Shown here: piece after piece, positions 1 through 7,235 of the stretch
Layout of the letters: the number at the start of each line of letters is the position of its first letter
How positions within the stretch are numbered: the stretch's first letter is position 1
Source: an uncultured Bacilli bacterium
GTDB lineage: Bacteria > Bacillota_I > Bacilli_A > RF39 > UBA660
Direction of reading: 5' to 3'
Length of the DNA: 21,655 nt
Assembly (NCBI GenBank): GCA_934133015.1
Contig: CAKPAQ010000002.1
Coordinates: 1 to 21,655 of the forward strand
The notes under the pieces: model-generated
Told to the model about the DNA's origin: nothing
What the model saw: only the letters and a program-made list of their open reading frames with translations
Databases searched by the model: none
Position numbers and translations under genes: made by a program

Positions 1-770
1 TTTGGAATTACATTTAATTTTAATGTATCTGGATTATCTAATGTTACTTCATAATTCCAATCTTTATCAGTTACACTAGTTAAAACGCTATCTCCAATTG
101 TAATACTTTGTATATCAGCATTACTTCTTAATTCTTGTTCTTCTGCTGTTATTACTTTAGCATTTGAATATACATTTACCATAGCAGTAAACTTCTTCCC
201 ATAAATATCACTACTATCTTCTGTATCATCTACCCACATTCTTAATCTAAAATCTTTCTTATAATTAGTTGTATTTCCATCTACGTTACCATTATAAATA
301 GTCTTTTCTATTTCACTACCTACATCTATATTTGTTTGTGGTAATCTACTATATTTAGTTACTGCTAACTCTTCTTTTTCTGTTGATTCTGTTCTATCAG
401 TTAAATATACTTTTACATTTTCTTCTCCTAAAGTAGAAGTACTTTTCTTTCTCAAAGTTACTTCATACGGAATTGCTTCAGTTCCAGTATTAGTTGCTTC
501 AATTGAGAAATCAAATACGTTGTTATCCCCGTCTAATACTTTTCCTTGAGTATCAGAAATCGGTAAAGCATTAGTTAATTTTATTCCTGTTTTTACTCCG
601 GTATTTTCAGTATACAAAAACTTTAAAGTACCTGATGTTACTGTATTATCAGTTGTACCTAACTTTGTATAAGTAAACACTGCATAAGTTATTCCGATAG
701 TAACTATTATTAAACCAATTAGTCCTATCATTGATAAAATTAGTGTTTTCTTTTTATTATTTTTATTCAT
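1..770 (-). CDS. TasA/camelysin-like exported surface protein (3' end outside window)
   Basis: About 256 residues are visible and the reading frame is open to the window edge. The N-terminus is MNKNNKKKTLILSMIG followed by a hydrophobic helix (about residues 10-31) ending ITYAVFTYTKLGTTDNTVTSG. This lysine-rich start, single hydrophobic segment and 'A-x-F-T...NT.T.GTL' pattern resemble the N-terminus of TasA/CalY (camelysin) fibre proteins, which SipW-type signal peptidases process. The rest is Thr/Ser/Asn-rich and beta-strand-like, without cysteines, as in extracellular beta-sandwich proteins. The start is supported by AGAAGGA about 8 bases upstream. It is transcribed away from the phosphoketolase gene and has its own promoter with a ten-base G tract in the spacer. 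The family assignment is inference from the N-terminal pattern; that it is exported and anchored or processed is more secure. Confidence 0.6.
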   Translation of the reverse strand, partial: MNKNNKKKTLILSMIGLIGLIIVTIGITYAVFTYTKLGTTDNTVTSGTLKFLYTENTGVKTGIKLTNALPISDTQGKVLDGDNNVFDFSIEATNTGTEAIPYEVTLRKKSTSTLGEENVKVYLTDRTESTEKEELAVTKYSRLPQTNIDVGSEIEKTIYNGNVDGNTTNYKKDFRLRMWVDDTEDSSDIYGKKFTAMVNVYSNAKVITAEEQELRSNADIQSITIGDSVLTSVTDKDWNYEVTLDNPDTLKLNVIP

Positions 771-804
771 AAACATTCCTTCTCTCTAGCTTATTTTCAT
801 CCTA

Positions 805-836
805 ATTTTACCATAGCTACCCCCCCCCCATGTCAA
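805..836 (-). promoter_or_regulatory. Promoter with G10 tract between -35 and extended -10
   Basis: On the minus strand a perfect TTGACA (836 to 831) is followed by T, ten G (829 to 820), TAGCTATGG and TAAAAT (810 to 805). The -10 is preceded by TGG, giving an extended -10 motif. The spacer is 20 bases in this sequence; a G7 allele would give the optimal 17. Transcription would start about 28 bases before the ATG at 770. This is the layout of slippage-controlled promoters such as porA of Neisseria meningitidis. The motifs are seen directly; variability is inferred. Confidence 0.7.
820..829. repeat. Homopolymer tract, 10 C on plus strand
   Basis: Ten consecutive C bases in a genome that is otherwise strongly AT-rich. 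No comparable C or G run was noticed elsewhere in the window. It sits inside the promoter spacer of the surface-protein gene. Homopolymers of this length are prone to polymerase slippage both in the cell and in sequencing, so the exact length is uncertain. Confidence 0.9.
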
Positions 837-877
837 TGGGCGTGGCAAATTTTTACCATCAATCCGATAAAAACAAA

Positions 878-931
878 TTGACATATTTTTACATTATAAT
901 ATACATATATATTTACAAATAAATATGTCAA
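878..931. repeat. 11-bp inverted repeat with TTGACA in each arm
   Basis: TTGACATATTT (878-888) and its exact reverse complement AAATATGTCAA (921-931) flank a 32-base AT-rich centre containing TATAAT on both strands. Each arm offers a consensus -35 pointing inward. The repeat lies between the surface-protein promoter and the phosphoketolase terminator. It could be an operator, a hairpin, paired promoters, or a small invertible segment; the sequence alone does not decide. Confidence 0.6.
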
Positions 932-972
932 AAAAAAGCTAGAAACTGCAATCAAAATCACAACTTCTAGCT
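931..972 (-). terminator. Intrinsic terminator of phosphoketolase gene
   Basis: On the minus strand AGCTAGAA (972 to 965) pairs with TTCTAGCT (944 to 937) across a 20-base loop and is followed by a T run (937 to 931). It lies 22 bases past the phosphoketolase stop codon. Confidence 0.75.
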
Positions 973-993
973 ATGCTATTTTAATAAATAGGT

Positions 994-3387
994 TTAAATT
1001 AAATCTTTATCATCCATTGCTTTCTTCCAAGTCCAATTCTTAACATCTGGCATGTCATCACCATATTCACGAATATATTCTTTATGTTCTACCAATTTAT
1101 CTTTACACCATTGATTTAAAAGTGCACTTCTATTACCAAGTTGAGGTAAATACTTCAAAGCATCCATAACTAAATGATATCTATCAATTTCATTTTGAAC
1201 TCTCATATCAAATGGTGTAGTAATTGTTCCTTCCTCTTTATACCCATGAACATGTAATTCTTTATTAGTACGTTTATAAGTTAATTGATGTACCAAAGAT
1301 GCATAACCATGGAATGCAAATATAATTGGTTTATTTTTAGTAAATAATAAATCATATTCATCATCAGTTAATCCGTGTGGATGTGTAAAATGCGATTCTA
1401 ATCTCATCAAATCAACTACATTTACTACCCTGATTTTAATTTCAGGAAAATTATTTCTTAATATTGAAACTGCTGCCAATGTTTCCAAAGTTGGTGTATC
1501 TCCACAACAAGCCATAACAATATCCGGTTCACAATTACCATCATTACTAGCCCAATTCCAAATACCAATACCTTGAGTACAATGCTTAACAGCTTGATCC
1601 ATAGTTAACCATTGAGGTCTTGGATGTTTACTAGCAATAATAACATTTATATAATTTTTACTTTTTATACAATGATCAAAACAAGATAATAAACAATTAG
1701 CATCAGGTGGCAAATACATACGTACTATATCAGCTTTTTTAGTAACTAAATGATTCAAGAACCCTGGATCTTGATGAGTATAACCATTATGATCTTGTTG
1801 CCAAATATGACTAGATAAAATATAATTCAAAGAAGCAATTGGTCTACGCCATGACAACTCTCTAGTAACCTTTAACCATTTTGCATGTTGACTAGCCATA
1901 GAATCAATTATTCTAGAAAAAGCTTCATAAGTATGGAAAAAGCCATGTCTACCAGTTAATAAATAACCTTCCAACCATCCTTCACAAGCATGTTCAGATA
2001 AATAAGAATCAAGTACTCGACCGTCACTAGCCAAAAACTCATCAGTATCATATTTAGTAGCATTCCATTTCCTATTAGTCACATCAAATATATAATTTAA
2101 ACGATTAGATAAAGCTTCATCAGGTCCAAAAACTCTAAAGTTTTTATTATCATCATTTAATTTTATAACATCTCTAACATAAGCTCCTAATTCTTTCATA
2201 TCTTGAGCCATAACTTCACCAGGTTCAACTACATCAACACCATAATTTCTAAAATCAGGAGTACGTAATTCCTCTAAGAGAATACCTCCATTAGCATGTG
2301 GATTCATCCCCATTCTTCTATTGCCAGTTGGTGTCAATTCTTTCAAATCTGGTAATAATTTACCATTTTCATCAAATAATTCTTCTGGATGATAACTTTT
2401 CATCCAGTTTTCTAATATTTCAATATTTTCAGGTGAATCATCACTAATAACTACTGGAACTTGATGAGATCTAAAACTATTTTCAATTTGTTTACCATCA
2501 ACTTCTTTCGGACCAGTCCATCCTTTAGGAGTCCTCAAAATAATCATTGGCCATATTGGTCTTTCACTATCATCATTATCTCTAGCATTAGTTTGAATTT
2601 TCTTTATCATATCAATAACCCTATCCAAAGTACTAGCCATTTTCTGATGCATAACCATAGGATCATCACCACTAACAATAAATGGTTCATATCCACAACC
2701 TTTAAAGAAAGATATTAACTCATCTTCACTTATTCTAGAAAATACTGTAGGATTAGCTATTTTATAACCATTTAAATGTAAAATTGGTAAAACTACCCCA
2801 TCTGTTTTGGGATTTAAAAATTTATTGTAATGCCAGCTAGTAGCCAAAGGACCTGTTTCAGCTTCTCCATCACCAACAACACAAGTTGCAATTAAATTAG
2901 GATTATCTAAAACTGCTCCAAATGCATGTGCCAAACTGTATCCAAGTTCTCCACCTTCATGAATAGATCCTGGAACTTCAGGAGCAACATGACTAGATAC
3001 TCCACCTGGAAAAGAAAATTGCTTAAACAATTTTCTCATTCCATCAACATCTTCAGTTATATTAGGATAAATTTCACTATAACTTCCCTCTAAATAAGTA
3101 TTAGCTATCATAAAATTTCCACCATGACCTGGACCAGATAAATAAATCATATCTAAATCATACTTTTTTATAATACGATTTAAGTGAGTATATATAAAAT
3201 TTTGTCCTGGAACTGTCCCCCAATGACCAACTATATTTTTTTTAATATCACTACGTTTTAATTTTTCCTTAAGTAAAGAATTATCTAATAAATACAATTG
3301 CCCAACTGATAAATAATTAGCCGCTCTAAAATATCTATCAATTTTATTAAGTTCATCCAAAGTTAAAACATCTTCATTATTATTCAT
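994..3387 (-). CDS. xfp: Xylulose-5-phosphate/fructose-6-phosphate phosphoketolase
   Basis: A 797-residue thiamine-diphosphate enzyme of normal family length. It cleaves xylulose 5-phosphate (and usually fructose 6-phosphate) with phosphate to acetyl phosphate plus glyceraldehyde 3-phosphate or erythrose 4-phosphate, the key step of the phosphoketolase pathway in the cytoplasm. Family signatures visible are GHWGTVPGQNF (54-64), SGPGHGG (84-90) and the cofactor-binding GDGEAETGP (172-180); the alignment-type match runs to the C-terminus. The start ATG has GGGAG about 10 bases upstream. A good promoter precedes it and a terminator follows it, so it is a single-gene unit. Substrate preference between the two sugars cannot be read from the sequence. 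A phosphoketolase suggests heterofermentative use of pentoses or a bypass yielding acetyl phosphate. Confidence 0.97.
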   Translation of the reverse strand: MNNNEDVLTLDELNKIDRYFRAANYLSVGQLYLLDNSLLKEKLKRSDIKKNIVGHWGTVPGQNFIYTHLNRIIKKYDLDMIYLSGPGHGGNFMIANTYLEGSYSEIYPNITEDVDGMRKLFKQFSFPGGVSSHVAPEVPGSIHEGGELGYSLAHAFGAVLDNPNLIATCVVGDGEAETGPLATSWHYNKFLNPKTDGVVLPILHLNGYKIANPTVFSRISEDELISFFKGCGYEPFIVSGDDPMVMHQKMASTLDRVIDMIKKIQTNARDNDDSERPIWPMIILRTPKGWTGPKEVDGKQIENSFRSHQVPVVISDDSPENIEILENWMKSYHPEELFDENGKLLPDLKELTPTGNRRMGMNPHANGGILLEELRTPDFRNYGVDVVEPGEVMAQDMKELGAYVRDVIKLNDDNKNFRVFGPDEALSNRLNYIFDVTNRKWNATKYDTDEFLASDGRVLDSYLSEHACEGWLEGYLLTGRHGFFHTYEAFSRIIDSMASQHAKWLKVTRELSWRRPIASLNYILSSHIWQQDHNGYTHQDPGFLNHLVTKKADIVRMYLPPDANCLLSCFDHCIKSKNYINVIIASKHPRPQWLTMDQAVKHCTQGIGIWNWASNDGNCEPDIVMACCGDTPTLETLAAVSILRNNFPEIKIRVVNVVDLMRLESHFTHPHGLTDDEYDLLFTKNKPIIFAFHGYASLVHQLTYKRTNKELHVHGYKEEGTITTPFDMRVQNEIDRYHLVMDALKYLPQLGNRSALLNQWCKDKLVEHKEYIREYGDDMPDVKNWTWKKAMDDKDLI

Positions 3388-3412
3388 TTTTTACATTCTC
3401 CCTTATGATAAC

Positions 3413-3441
3413 ATTATATAATAAAGAAGAAAAAATCACAA
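3413..3441 (-). promoter_or_regulatory. Sigma-A-type promoter of phosphoketolase
   Basis: TTGTGA (3441 to 3436), 17-base spacer, perfect TATAAT (3418 to 3413) on the minus strand, placing the transcription start about 20 bases ahead of the ATG. Confidence 0.65.
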
Positions 3442-3491
3442 TAAGTAATAAACTTTTACTACTCTTTAATAAATCTATTTTTATATTAAAA

Positions 3492-4985
3492 TCAATCAAA
3501 TAAATTTTTTATGAAAATAGATGGATTCTTTTTCGGAACTAATAAATAAACTCTATTTTTTGTCCTAGTTAAAGCCACATAAAACAATCTTCTTTCCTCA
3601 CTATATAGAAATTTATCATTTGTTTTATTAACTAATCTTAGTACTTTATCATCTACTATTTTATTAGGAAAACCCAATAACTTATCTTCTAAATTTATTA
3701 TTATAACATTATCTTCTTCTAATCCTTTTGATTTATGAACAGTCATATAATACATATTCAATTTACTATTATTTTTATAAATAACTTTATTATCTTTTAA
3801 AAATATATCATTATCTAAAATAGAATATATATCATTATTATTTCTTCCTAATATCATTATATTACCCTCTAATTTATTAAACAATTCTTTAATACTTACT
3901 ACAATATTATCATAATAAATTACTATTATTGGATTATTTATATGCTTACTAGATTTTAGATTTTTTCTTATTTGATTTTTATTTTTCATAATAAATTTTC
4001 CCGCAATATTTATTAACTCTTGACTATTTCGATAAGTATTTTCTATTTTAAGCATTTTACTTTCTTTAAAATATTGTGAAAAGTTAAGAAATAAGTTTAA
4101 ATCACAGCCAGTAAATCTATAAATAGATTGAAAATCATCCCCTACTACCATTAATTTAGCATTAGTTTTAGCTAATATTTCTTTTATTAAACAAAATCTT
4201 ACAAATGAAGTATCTTGATATTCATCTATTATTACATATTTATATTTATTTACTTTACCATTACCTTTTACCAATTTAGTAGCTTTAATAATCATATCAT
4301 CAAAATCTATTTCTTTGTTTTCCTTTAAGTAATCAAAATATAATAAATAAATATTTAAACTTAATATTAAAAATATTTTTTCTTTTTTATATTTTTTATA
4401 ATTAAAAGTCTTTTTTATTTGTTTTAAAAACAAGCTATAGTCTTCAATAGTATAATTATTACACTTAAATAATCGTATAAAAGTATTTATTAGTCTTTCT
4501 AATAACTGAATTTTTTTATAATTAACTATATAAAATTTCTGATATTTTCTCTTTAATTTTATAAAACTAAATTTATTAAAATAACTAAGTAAATATTTCA
4601 TGTATTGTGGATAATTCAAAATAGTTAAATTAAAAAAATCATGAATTATTCTATCTAAAGTTTCATTATCAGTAATATTATATTCAATTTGATTATCTTT
4701 AAGGATATTTAGTGCTAGTTCATGAAATGTATAAACTGGCATTGATAATAAGAATTCCTTTTTAATTTTTTCTTTTAAGCTATTAGTAGATGCTCTAGTG
4801 AATGATATACATAATATATCATCTGGTTTTATATTTTTTTGATATAGTAAATATTTTATTTTTCCCAAAATTGTAAGTGTTTTTCCACTACCAGCACCTG
4901 CCACTACTAAAAGATATTTACTATCATCTTTTACTATTGCCATTTGTTGTTCATCTAATCTATAACCACATACTACATCATCCAT
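3492..4985 (-). CDS. UvrD/Rep-family (SF1) DNA helicase, compact
   Basis: A 497-residue superfamily 1 helicase predicted to unwind DNA 3'-5' using ATP. In order: Q motif LDEQQ (about 10-14), Walker A VVAGAGSGKT (29-36), motif Ia ISFTRAST, the IDFDDMI segment (about 226-232), motif II VIIDEYQDTS (about 251-260), motif III VVGDDFQSIYRF (about 280-291), motif IV ENTYRNSQEL, motif V MTVHKSKGLEEDNVI, and motif VI FYVALTRTKNRVYLL. All core motifs are intact. It is much shorter than UvrD or PcrA (about 720 residues), so accessory subdomains are reduced. An in-frame GTG lies at 4997, but ATG at 4985 has GGTGAT five bases upstream, and TATAAT at 5008-5003 would start transcription near 4996, excluding the GTG. 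It is monocistronic. The precise repair role is unknown. Confidence 0.88.
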   Translation of the reverse strand: MDDVVCGYRLDEQQMAIVKDDSKYLLVVAGAGSGKTLTILGKIKYLLYQKNIKPDDILCISFTRASTNSLKEKIKKEFLLSMPVYTFHELALNILKDNQIEYNITDNETLDRIIHDFFNLTILNYPQYMKYLLSYFNKFSFIKLKRKYQKFYIVNYKKIQLLERLINTFIRLFKCNNYTIEDYSLFLKQIKKTFNYKKYKKEKIFLILSLNIYLLYFDYLKENKEIDFDDMIIKATKLVKGNGKVNKYKYVIIDEYQDTSFVRFCLIKEILAKTNAKLMVVGDDFQSIYRFTGCDLNLFLNFSQYFKESKMLKIENTYRNSQELINIAGKFIMKNKNQIRKNLKSSKHINNPIIVIYYDNIVVSIKELFNKLEGNIMILGRNNNDIYSILDNDIFLKDNKVIYKNNSKLNMYYMTVHKSKGLEEDNVIIINLEDKLLGFPNKIVDDKVLRLVNKTNDKFLYSEERRLFYVALTRTKNRVYLLVPKKNPSIFIKNLFD

Positions 4986-5002
4986 AAAAATCACCACATA
5001 GT

Positions 5003-5037
5003 ATTATAGTTAAATAAAATTATGATACAAATGTCAA
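5003..5037 (-). promoter_or_regulatory. Promoter region of helicase gene
   Basis: Minus strand TATAAT (5008 to 5003) with TTTGTA 17 bases upstream. A perfect TTGACA (5037 to 5032) is also present but is 23 bases away. The resulting leader is only about 11 bases, which supports the downstream ATG at 4985 as the start. Confidence 0.45.
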
Positions 5038-5189
5038 AAATTTACTTTTTAATTAAAATTGACCCTAATTATTTAATTTTTACAATTAATTTTTATATTT
5101 TATAACTAATATTATAATCAATTATAGGTTTTTATTATATTTAATATTATTTAAAAAATATATAATATAATGAAAGGAGAAGTGATTCT

Positions 5190-5327
5190 ATGTACGGATA
5201 TGGTTATCCTGTTTATGGATACAGCAATGATGGTTCTAATTCATGGTGGTGGATAATTATAATAGTTTTTATAATATTCTTCTTATTCTGGGGAAACAAT
5301 TGTAACAACAACAATAATTGTCGTTAA
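5190..5327 (+). CDS. YjcZ-like 45-residue Tyr/Gly-rich membrane peptide, putative spore protein
   Basis: The peptide has a polar Tyr/Gly-rich head (MYGYGYPVYGYSNDGSNS), one hydrophobic helix (about residues 19-34) starting WWWIIIIV, and a short tail NNCNNNNNCR with two cysteines. A very strong ribosome-binding site, AAAGGAGAAGTGAT, precedes the ATG. The architecture (Gly/Tyr-rich head, single helix, tiny tail) is that of YjcZ-family sporulation peptides of Firmicutes; the assignment rests on architecture, not on a conserved catalytic motif. The neighbouring cupin also begins with a Tyr-rich stretch containing YGYSND, which suggests a shared location, perhaps the spore coat. TATAAT occurs at 5161-5166, but no convincing -35 was seen. 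Confidence 0.6.
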   Translation: MYGYGYPVYGYSNDGSNSWWWIIIIVFIIFFLFWGNNCNNNNNCR

Positions 5328-5350
5328 TTCTAAAACTTAGTTATATTATA

Positions 5351-5379
5351 AAAAAATAAACCAGTTAATCAACTGATTT
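5351..5379 (-). terminator. Terminator overlapping the cupin stop codon (probably bidirectional)
   Basis: As minus-strand RNA, AAAUCAGUU pairs with AACUGGUUU (9 bp including one U-G) around a 4-base loop, followed by a U-rich run. The cupin TGA lies in the loop and stem. On the plus strand the same stem has one C-A mismatch but is followed by TTTGTTTTTT, so it may also end the 45-residue peptide transcript. Confidence 0.7.
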
Positions 5380-5842
5380 GTTTTTTGCTGTCTTCTTTTG
5401 TATTATCTACAGTTCCTTTATTATGTTGTGGTGGTGCATAAATAGAAAATAATTTCAATGGAACATTACCAATATTAGTTATATTATGCCATGTATTATT
5501 AGGAACCATAACTCCAAAGTTATTAGTAGCTATCTCTTGAACTGTTACTTCTTGTATATCAGAACCCATTTGAACTAATCCAGTTCCTTGTTCAATATAT
5601 AAAAATTGATCCACATTAGGATGTACTTCTATACCAATATCTTCACCAACTGGAATACTCATAAGTGTTATTTGTAAATGATCTCCAGTCCAAAATGTAT
5701 TACGATACTTATCATTTATTTTAGTTATGTCATTCATATTAGTAGCGAAAGCTAATGGACCATAATCTTTTATTAAACTAATAGGTTGTCTATAATCATT
5801 ACTATAACCATATGAGTAATAATTATTATAGTCATTAAACAT
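5369..5842 (-). CDS. Single-domain cupin protein
   Basis: 157 residues with one cupin beta-barrel. Motif 1 reads GIEVHPNVDQFLYIEQGTG (about residues 69-87), where the second metal histidine of the classical HxH is replaced by the HPxxDQ form seen in a subset of cupins. Motif 2 reads FGVMVPNNTWHNITNIG, with the P-x-x-x-W-H-N pattern intact. A metal-binding enzyme or sugar-binding role is possible; the substrate is unknown. The N-terminus is Tyr/Asn-rich and the C-terminus is a charged tail. An ATG at 5851 is only one base from the GAAAGGG ribosome-binding site, so ATG 5842 (10 bases away) is preferred. It lies 62 bases downstream of the LicD gene in the same direction. A stable hairpin hides the ribosome-binding site, suggesting controlled translation. 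Confidence 0.8.
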   Translation of the reverse strand: MFNDYNNYYSYGYSNDYRQPISLIKDYGPLAFATNMNDITKINDKYRNTFWTGDHLQITLMSIPVGEDIGIEVHPNVDQFLYIEQGTGLVQMGSDIQEVTVQEIATNNFGVMVPNNTWHNITNIGNVPLKLFSIYAPPQHNKGTVDNTKEDSKKQIS

Positions 5843-5850
5843 TATTATCA

Positions 5851-5880
5851 TACCCTTTCATAGTAATATATGAAAAGGTA
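5851..5880 (-). promoter_or_regulatory. RNA hairpin masking the cupin ribosome-binding site
   Basis: Minus-strand RNA: a 12-nt arm UACCUUUUCAUA (5880 to 5869), loop UAUUAC, and arm UAUGAAAGGGUA (5862 to 5851). All 12 pairs form, with one U-G pair; the plus-strand version has a mismatch there, so the structure belongs to the minus transcript. GAAAGGG, the ribosome-binding site, lies wholly in the 3' arm. There is no U run, so it is not a terminator. Confidence 0.65.
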
Positions 5881-5904
5881 TTTATTTTGCCTTTAAATAA
5901 ACTG

Positions 5905-6891
5905 TTAATTTTTATTTTTATGCATAAAAGTTAAAAGTGAAATAATTATAATAAAAAGTCCAACTAGATTTAAAAACAAACTAATTTTATTTCTTAAAAT
6001 AATAGCTACTACATTTAAAATAAGTCCAAAATAAACAAAGAAAATAAATATATTTTTATTTGGAACAACAACATCTTTATCTTTTTCACTAGATTCTAAG
6101 TTAATATCTAAAGTATGTTTAGCATATCTATTACTTTCCTTAGGTGGTATCATATAGTTATTTCCATATGTCTTTTTTAAATATTGATCATAGTTACCAG
6201 GAACAGGTAGTTTAATACCTTCAAAATTCATTAATTTAGTTGGATAAATATCTGAGTACTTATACCTTTTGTATTGAAAAACCCAAGTTATCTCATCAGC
6301 AAAATATGAAGATTTTTTGCATAATTTTCCATATAATCTAGCATTAAAACGATACCATTCTTTTAAAGGAATTGGATTAATATATATATTTTCAAATAAA
6401 ACTATAATTGGCATAAGTAAAGTATTCAAAAATCTAAGTGGGAAATCTAATATTTTACTTTCTGACATATAATCATAAATAAATATATCTATAAATATAC
6501 CATCACAATCACGACAGGTATTAGGTAAAAGAACATTCATTTCACGAATATAAGTATTTTTCATTCTAATTTTCATAGCTGGCCAAGCTACAGGATATTT
6601 TTTACTTTTTTCATAACAATGATAAACGAAATTGCTATTTAAATCTTTATCAAGAGCTTTAATAAATCTTTTAAAATCTTTTCTAGACATTCCAATATCC
6701 ATATCGTCATCCCAAGGTATAAAGCCTTTATGTCTAATAGCTCCTAAACAAGAACCATCTGCTAAAAAATAATTTATCTTATTTTTTTTACATACTCTAT
6801 CTATTTCTTTCATTATTTCAAGTAATTTTAATTGAAGTTGTCTAACAGTTACTATATCACCATTACTTTTTTCTTTTATAATATAATTCAT
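5905..6891 (-). CDS. LicD-family phosphotransferase, membrane-anchored
   Basis: 328 residues. The N-terminal third carries the LicD nucleotidyltransferase-like signature: LLEIMKEIDRVCKKN, then FLADGSCLGAIRHKGFIPWD followed by DDMDIGMSRKDF (about 43-73), including the acidic D-D-D-M-D metal cluster. LicD proteins transfer phosphocholine or related phospho-groups onto teichoic acids or surface glycans. Two hydrophobic helices close the protein (about 280-298 and 304-323), so it is probably a membrane protein with a cytoplasmic catalytic domain. Upstream in-frame TTG 6903 is rejected because GGTGAG sits five bases before ATG 6891. It has its own extended -10 promoter and precedes the cupin gene. 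The acceptor and transferred group are unknown. Confidence 0.88.
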   Translation of the reverse strand: MNYIIKEKSNGDIVTVRQLQLKLLEIMKEIDRVCKKNKINYFLADGSCLGAIRHKGFIPWDDDMDIGMSRKDFKRFIKALDKDLNSNFVYHCYEKSKKYPVAWPAMKIRMKNTYIREMNVLLPNTCRDCDGIFIDIFIYDYMSESKILDFPLRFLNTLLMPIIVLFENIYINPIPLKEWYRFNARLYGKLCKKSSYFADEITWVFQYKRYKYSDIYPTKLMNFEGIKLPVPGNYDQYLKKTYGNNYMIPPKESNRYAKHTLDINLESSEKDKDVVVPNKNIFIFFVYFGLILNVVAIILRNKISLFLNLVGLFIIIISLLTFMHKNKN

Positions 6892-6910
6892 ATTTCTCAC
6901 CAATGATTCA

Positions 6911-6919
6911 ATTATAGCA
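6911..6919 (-). promoter_or_regulatory. Extended -10 promoter of LicD gene
   Basis: Minus strand TGCTATAAT (6919 to 6911): a perfect TATAAT with TGn. The position 17 bases upstream is only TTTTTA, so the extended element probably does the work. Confidence 0.55.
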
Positions 6920-6934
6920 CATATAAATTAACTT

Positions 6935-6967
6935 AAAAAGAAAAAGAATTGCTATGTAACAATTCTT
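6935..6967 (-). terminator. Terminator of the DUF1016-SDR-Nudix operon
   Basis: Minus strand AAGAATTG (6967 to 6960), 8-base loop, CAATTCTT (6951 to 6944), then a T-rich run. It follows the nucleotidase remnant's stop by five bases and separates the operon from the LicD promoter. Confidence 0.75.
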
Positions 6968-6971
6968 CCAT

Positions 6972-7235
6972 TTATATTGAATCTACCTTACTTAAAAGTA
7001 TTTCATAAATTTCTTTCCAATTATTAACTCTAATAATATTATCTTTTTTTAATTTTTCATTATTTAGTTCTTTATTATGCCATGCAGTAAAAAGTAATTT
7101 TATTGATGCACCTTCAATATTTTTTATTTTATCATCTATTTTAATATCGCAATTAATAATAGATTTATCAGCAGTAAATATATAATTTCTAGGTTCTATA
7201 AAATATAATTTTTCATACAAGAAATCATATTTAAT
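6972..7235 (-). pseudogene. 3' remnant of a 5'(3')-deoxyribonucleotidase (NT5C-like, HAD fold)
   Basis: Only the C-terminal part is present: KYDFLYEKLYFIEPRNYIF then TADKSIINCDIKIDDKIKNI and, near the end, IIRVNNWKEIYEIL. The DKS lysine and D-x-K-x-D-D match HAD motifs III and IV of cytosolic nucleotidases, and RVNNWEEI-type endings are typical of that family. The nucleophile motif I (DxD) and cap domain are absent, so no activity is expected. The frame is open upstream only to a TAA at 7238-7236; the first possible start is a TTG at 7220 without a convincing ribosome-binding site. It overlaps the tail of the Nudix frame by 40 bases in a different frame, consistent with a deletion fusing two genes. 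Confidence 0.65.

Noticed and set aside
895..900. Plus-strand TATAAT with TTGACA at 878-883 as a promoter
   Set aside because: Only 11 bases separate the hexamers and the only gene downstream on the plus strand side is in the opposite direction; treated as part of the inverted repeat instead.
2461..2718. Open frame on plus strand inside the phosphoketolase gene
   Set aside because: Antisense shadow of a strongly conserved gene; Asn/Ser/Ile composition typical of AT-rich shadows, no ribosome-binding site and no family resemblance.
3435..3470. Possible helicase terminator stem (AGTAGTAAA/TTTATTACT on the minus strand)
   Set aside because: Stem is all A-T rich with a minimal loop and no immediate T run; it also overlaps the phosphoketolase promoter, so it was not called.
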